From NCBI GenBank assembly GCA_029959085.1, contig JARWIR010000017.1:25161507-25225506 (forward strand): a DNA stretch of 64,000 nt, written 5' to 3'. Both the position numbers and the translations under genes were made by a program. A model generated the notes under the pieces. The model saw only the letters and a program-made list of their open reading frames with translations, searched no databases and was not told the DNA's origin. Source of the stretch: Nemophila menziesii. Its lineage: Eukaryota > Streptophyta > Magnoliopsida > Boraginales > Hydrophyllaceae. Below are positions 63,862 through 64,000 of this stretch, piece by piece; position 1 is the first letter of the stretch; each line of letters starts with the position of its first letter.

Positions 63862-64000
63862 TGATGTCTCCTCATTTGTGATAGATTTATGTTAAGATGA
63901 GACATCATTTTTAGTGTTTTAGAAGTCAATAATGTCGATTTTCTTGAGTTTTAGTACACTTTCCTATTTTGTGTCTTGATTTGTAGAAATAATGTTTTTA
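63862..64000 (+). repeat. Element H 3' LTR, first 139 bases
   Basis: Identical to 55513-55651 at every position; continues beyond the window. Confidence 0.92.

Larger units (their letters stand above)
55513..64000 (+). mobile_element. LTR element H, young non-autonomous Athila-like retrotransposon (3' end outside window)
   Basis: Layout: 5' LTR 55513-57043, primer site, ORF1 (gag-protease-integrase tail), twin hairpins, palindromic island, ORF2, third hairpin, 1.5-kb conserved 3' region, polypurine tract, 3' LTR from 63862. All 139 visible bases of the 3' LTR equal the 5' LTR, and both ORFs are uninterrupted, so insertion was recent. RT, RNase H and integrase core are absent, so it must have been copied and inserted by enzymes of another element, presumably an autonomous Athila (inference). 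Confidence 0.92.

Overview
This is repeat-dense nuclear DNA of a flowering plant, probably a eudicot; the species cannot be fixed from sequence alone. The evidence is spliced genes with GT-AG introns, plant-type CACTA transposons, L1-type LINEs with zf-RVT and RNase H tails, tRNA-derived SINEs, and Athila-like Ty3/gypsy LTR retrotransposons. Nothing prokaryotic was seen. The only convincing host genes are two tandem-duplicate copies of a small two-exon gene (1-419, cut by the window edge, and 14129-14759). They encode arginine/serine-rich presequence-like repeats followed by a short hydrophobic tail.

Left third (1-16.4 kb): gene copy 1 is followed by an old L1-type LINE (about 1240-7483, resuming at 13309). 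A 5'-truncated second LINE sits inside its RT domain (4596-5276, 13-bp TSD). A 5.8-kb CACTA element (7484-13305, 19-bp terminal repeats, TSD AGT) sits inside its RNase H domain. Gene copy 2 follows, and its 3' flank carries a hAT-like insertion (15080-16084) for which copy 1 is the empty site.

Middle (16.45-37.35 kb): a decayed 20.9-kb CACTA element splits another LINE, whose reading frame resumes at the far side. It holds a transposase tail (minus strand), gene-like fragments, a SINE and two LTR retrotransposons: element B (19244-26393, minus) and element A (29476-about 36299, plus). From 38.5 to 43.7 kb lies a low-coding region packed with ACTCAGT-type palindromic motifs and a Mutator-like transposase tail. 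A third copy of the host-gene flank (43745-44277) follows.

Right third (44.9-64 kb): a nest of related LTR elements. Partial element J contains a SINE and solo LTR C, and is broken by partial LTR D. LTR D contains solo LTR E (perfect 5-bp TSD) and is broken by element F. LTR stub G is broken by element H (55513 to beyond the window). H looks very young: the visible 139 bases of its 3' LTR match the 5' LTR, and both ORFs are open. ORF1 is a gag-protease-integrase-C-terminus fusion lacking RT, RNase H and integrase core. ORF2 carries a plant transposon domain typical of Athila.

The most interesting material is a conserved non-coding architecture of these non-autonomous elements, found in A, B and H and partly in F: an inverted repeat at the LTR tip; twin hairpins just after the ORF1 stop, with compensatory stem changes; a GC-rich palindromic repeat island; a hairpin after ORF2; and a purine motif (GAGTTKGGGGT) repeated about five times at matching positions, the last copy being the polypurine tract. 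I infer RNA-level functions such as packaging, priming or ORF2 expression, probably served in trans by autonomous Athila relatives.
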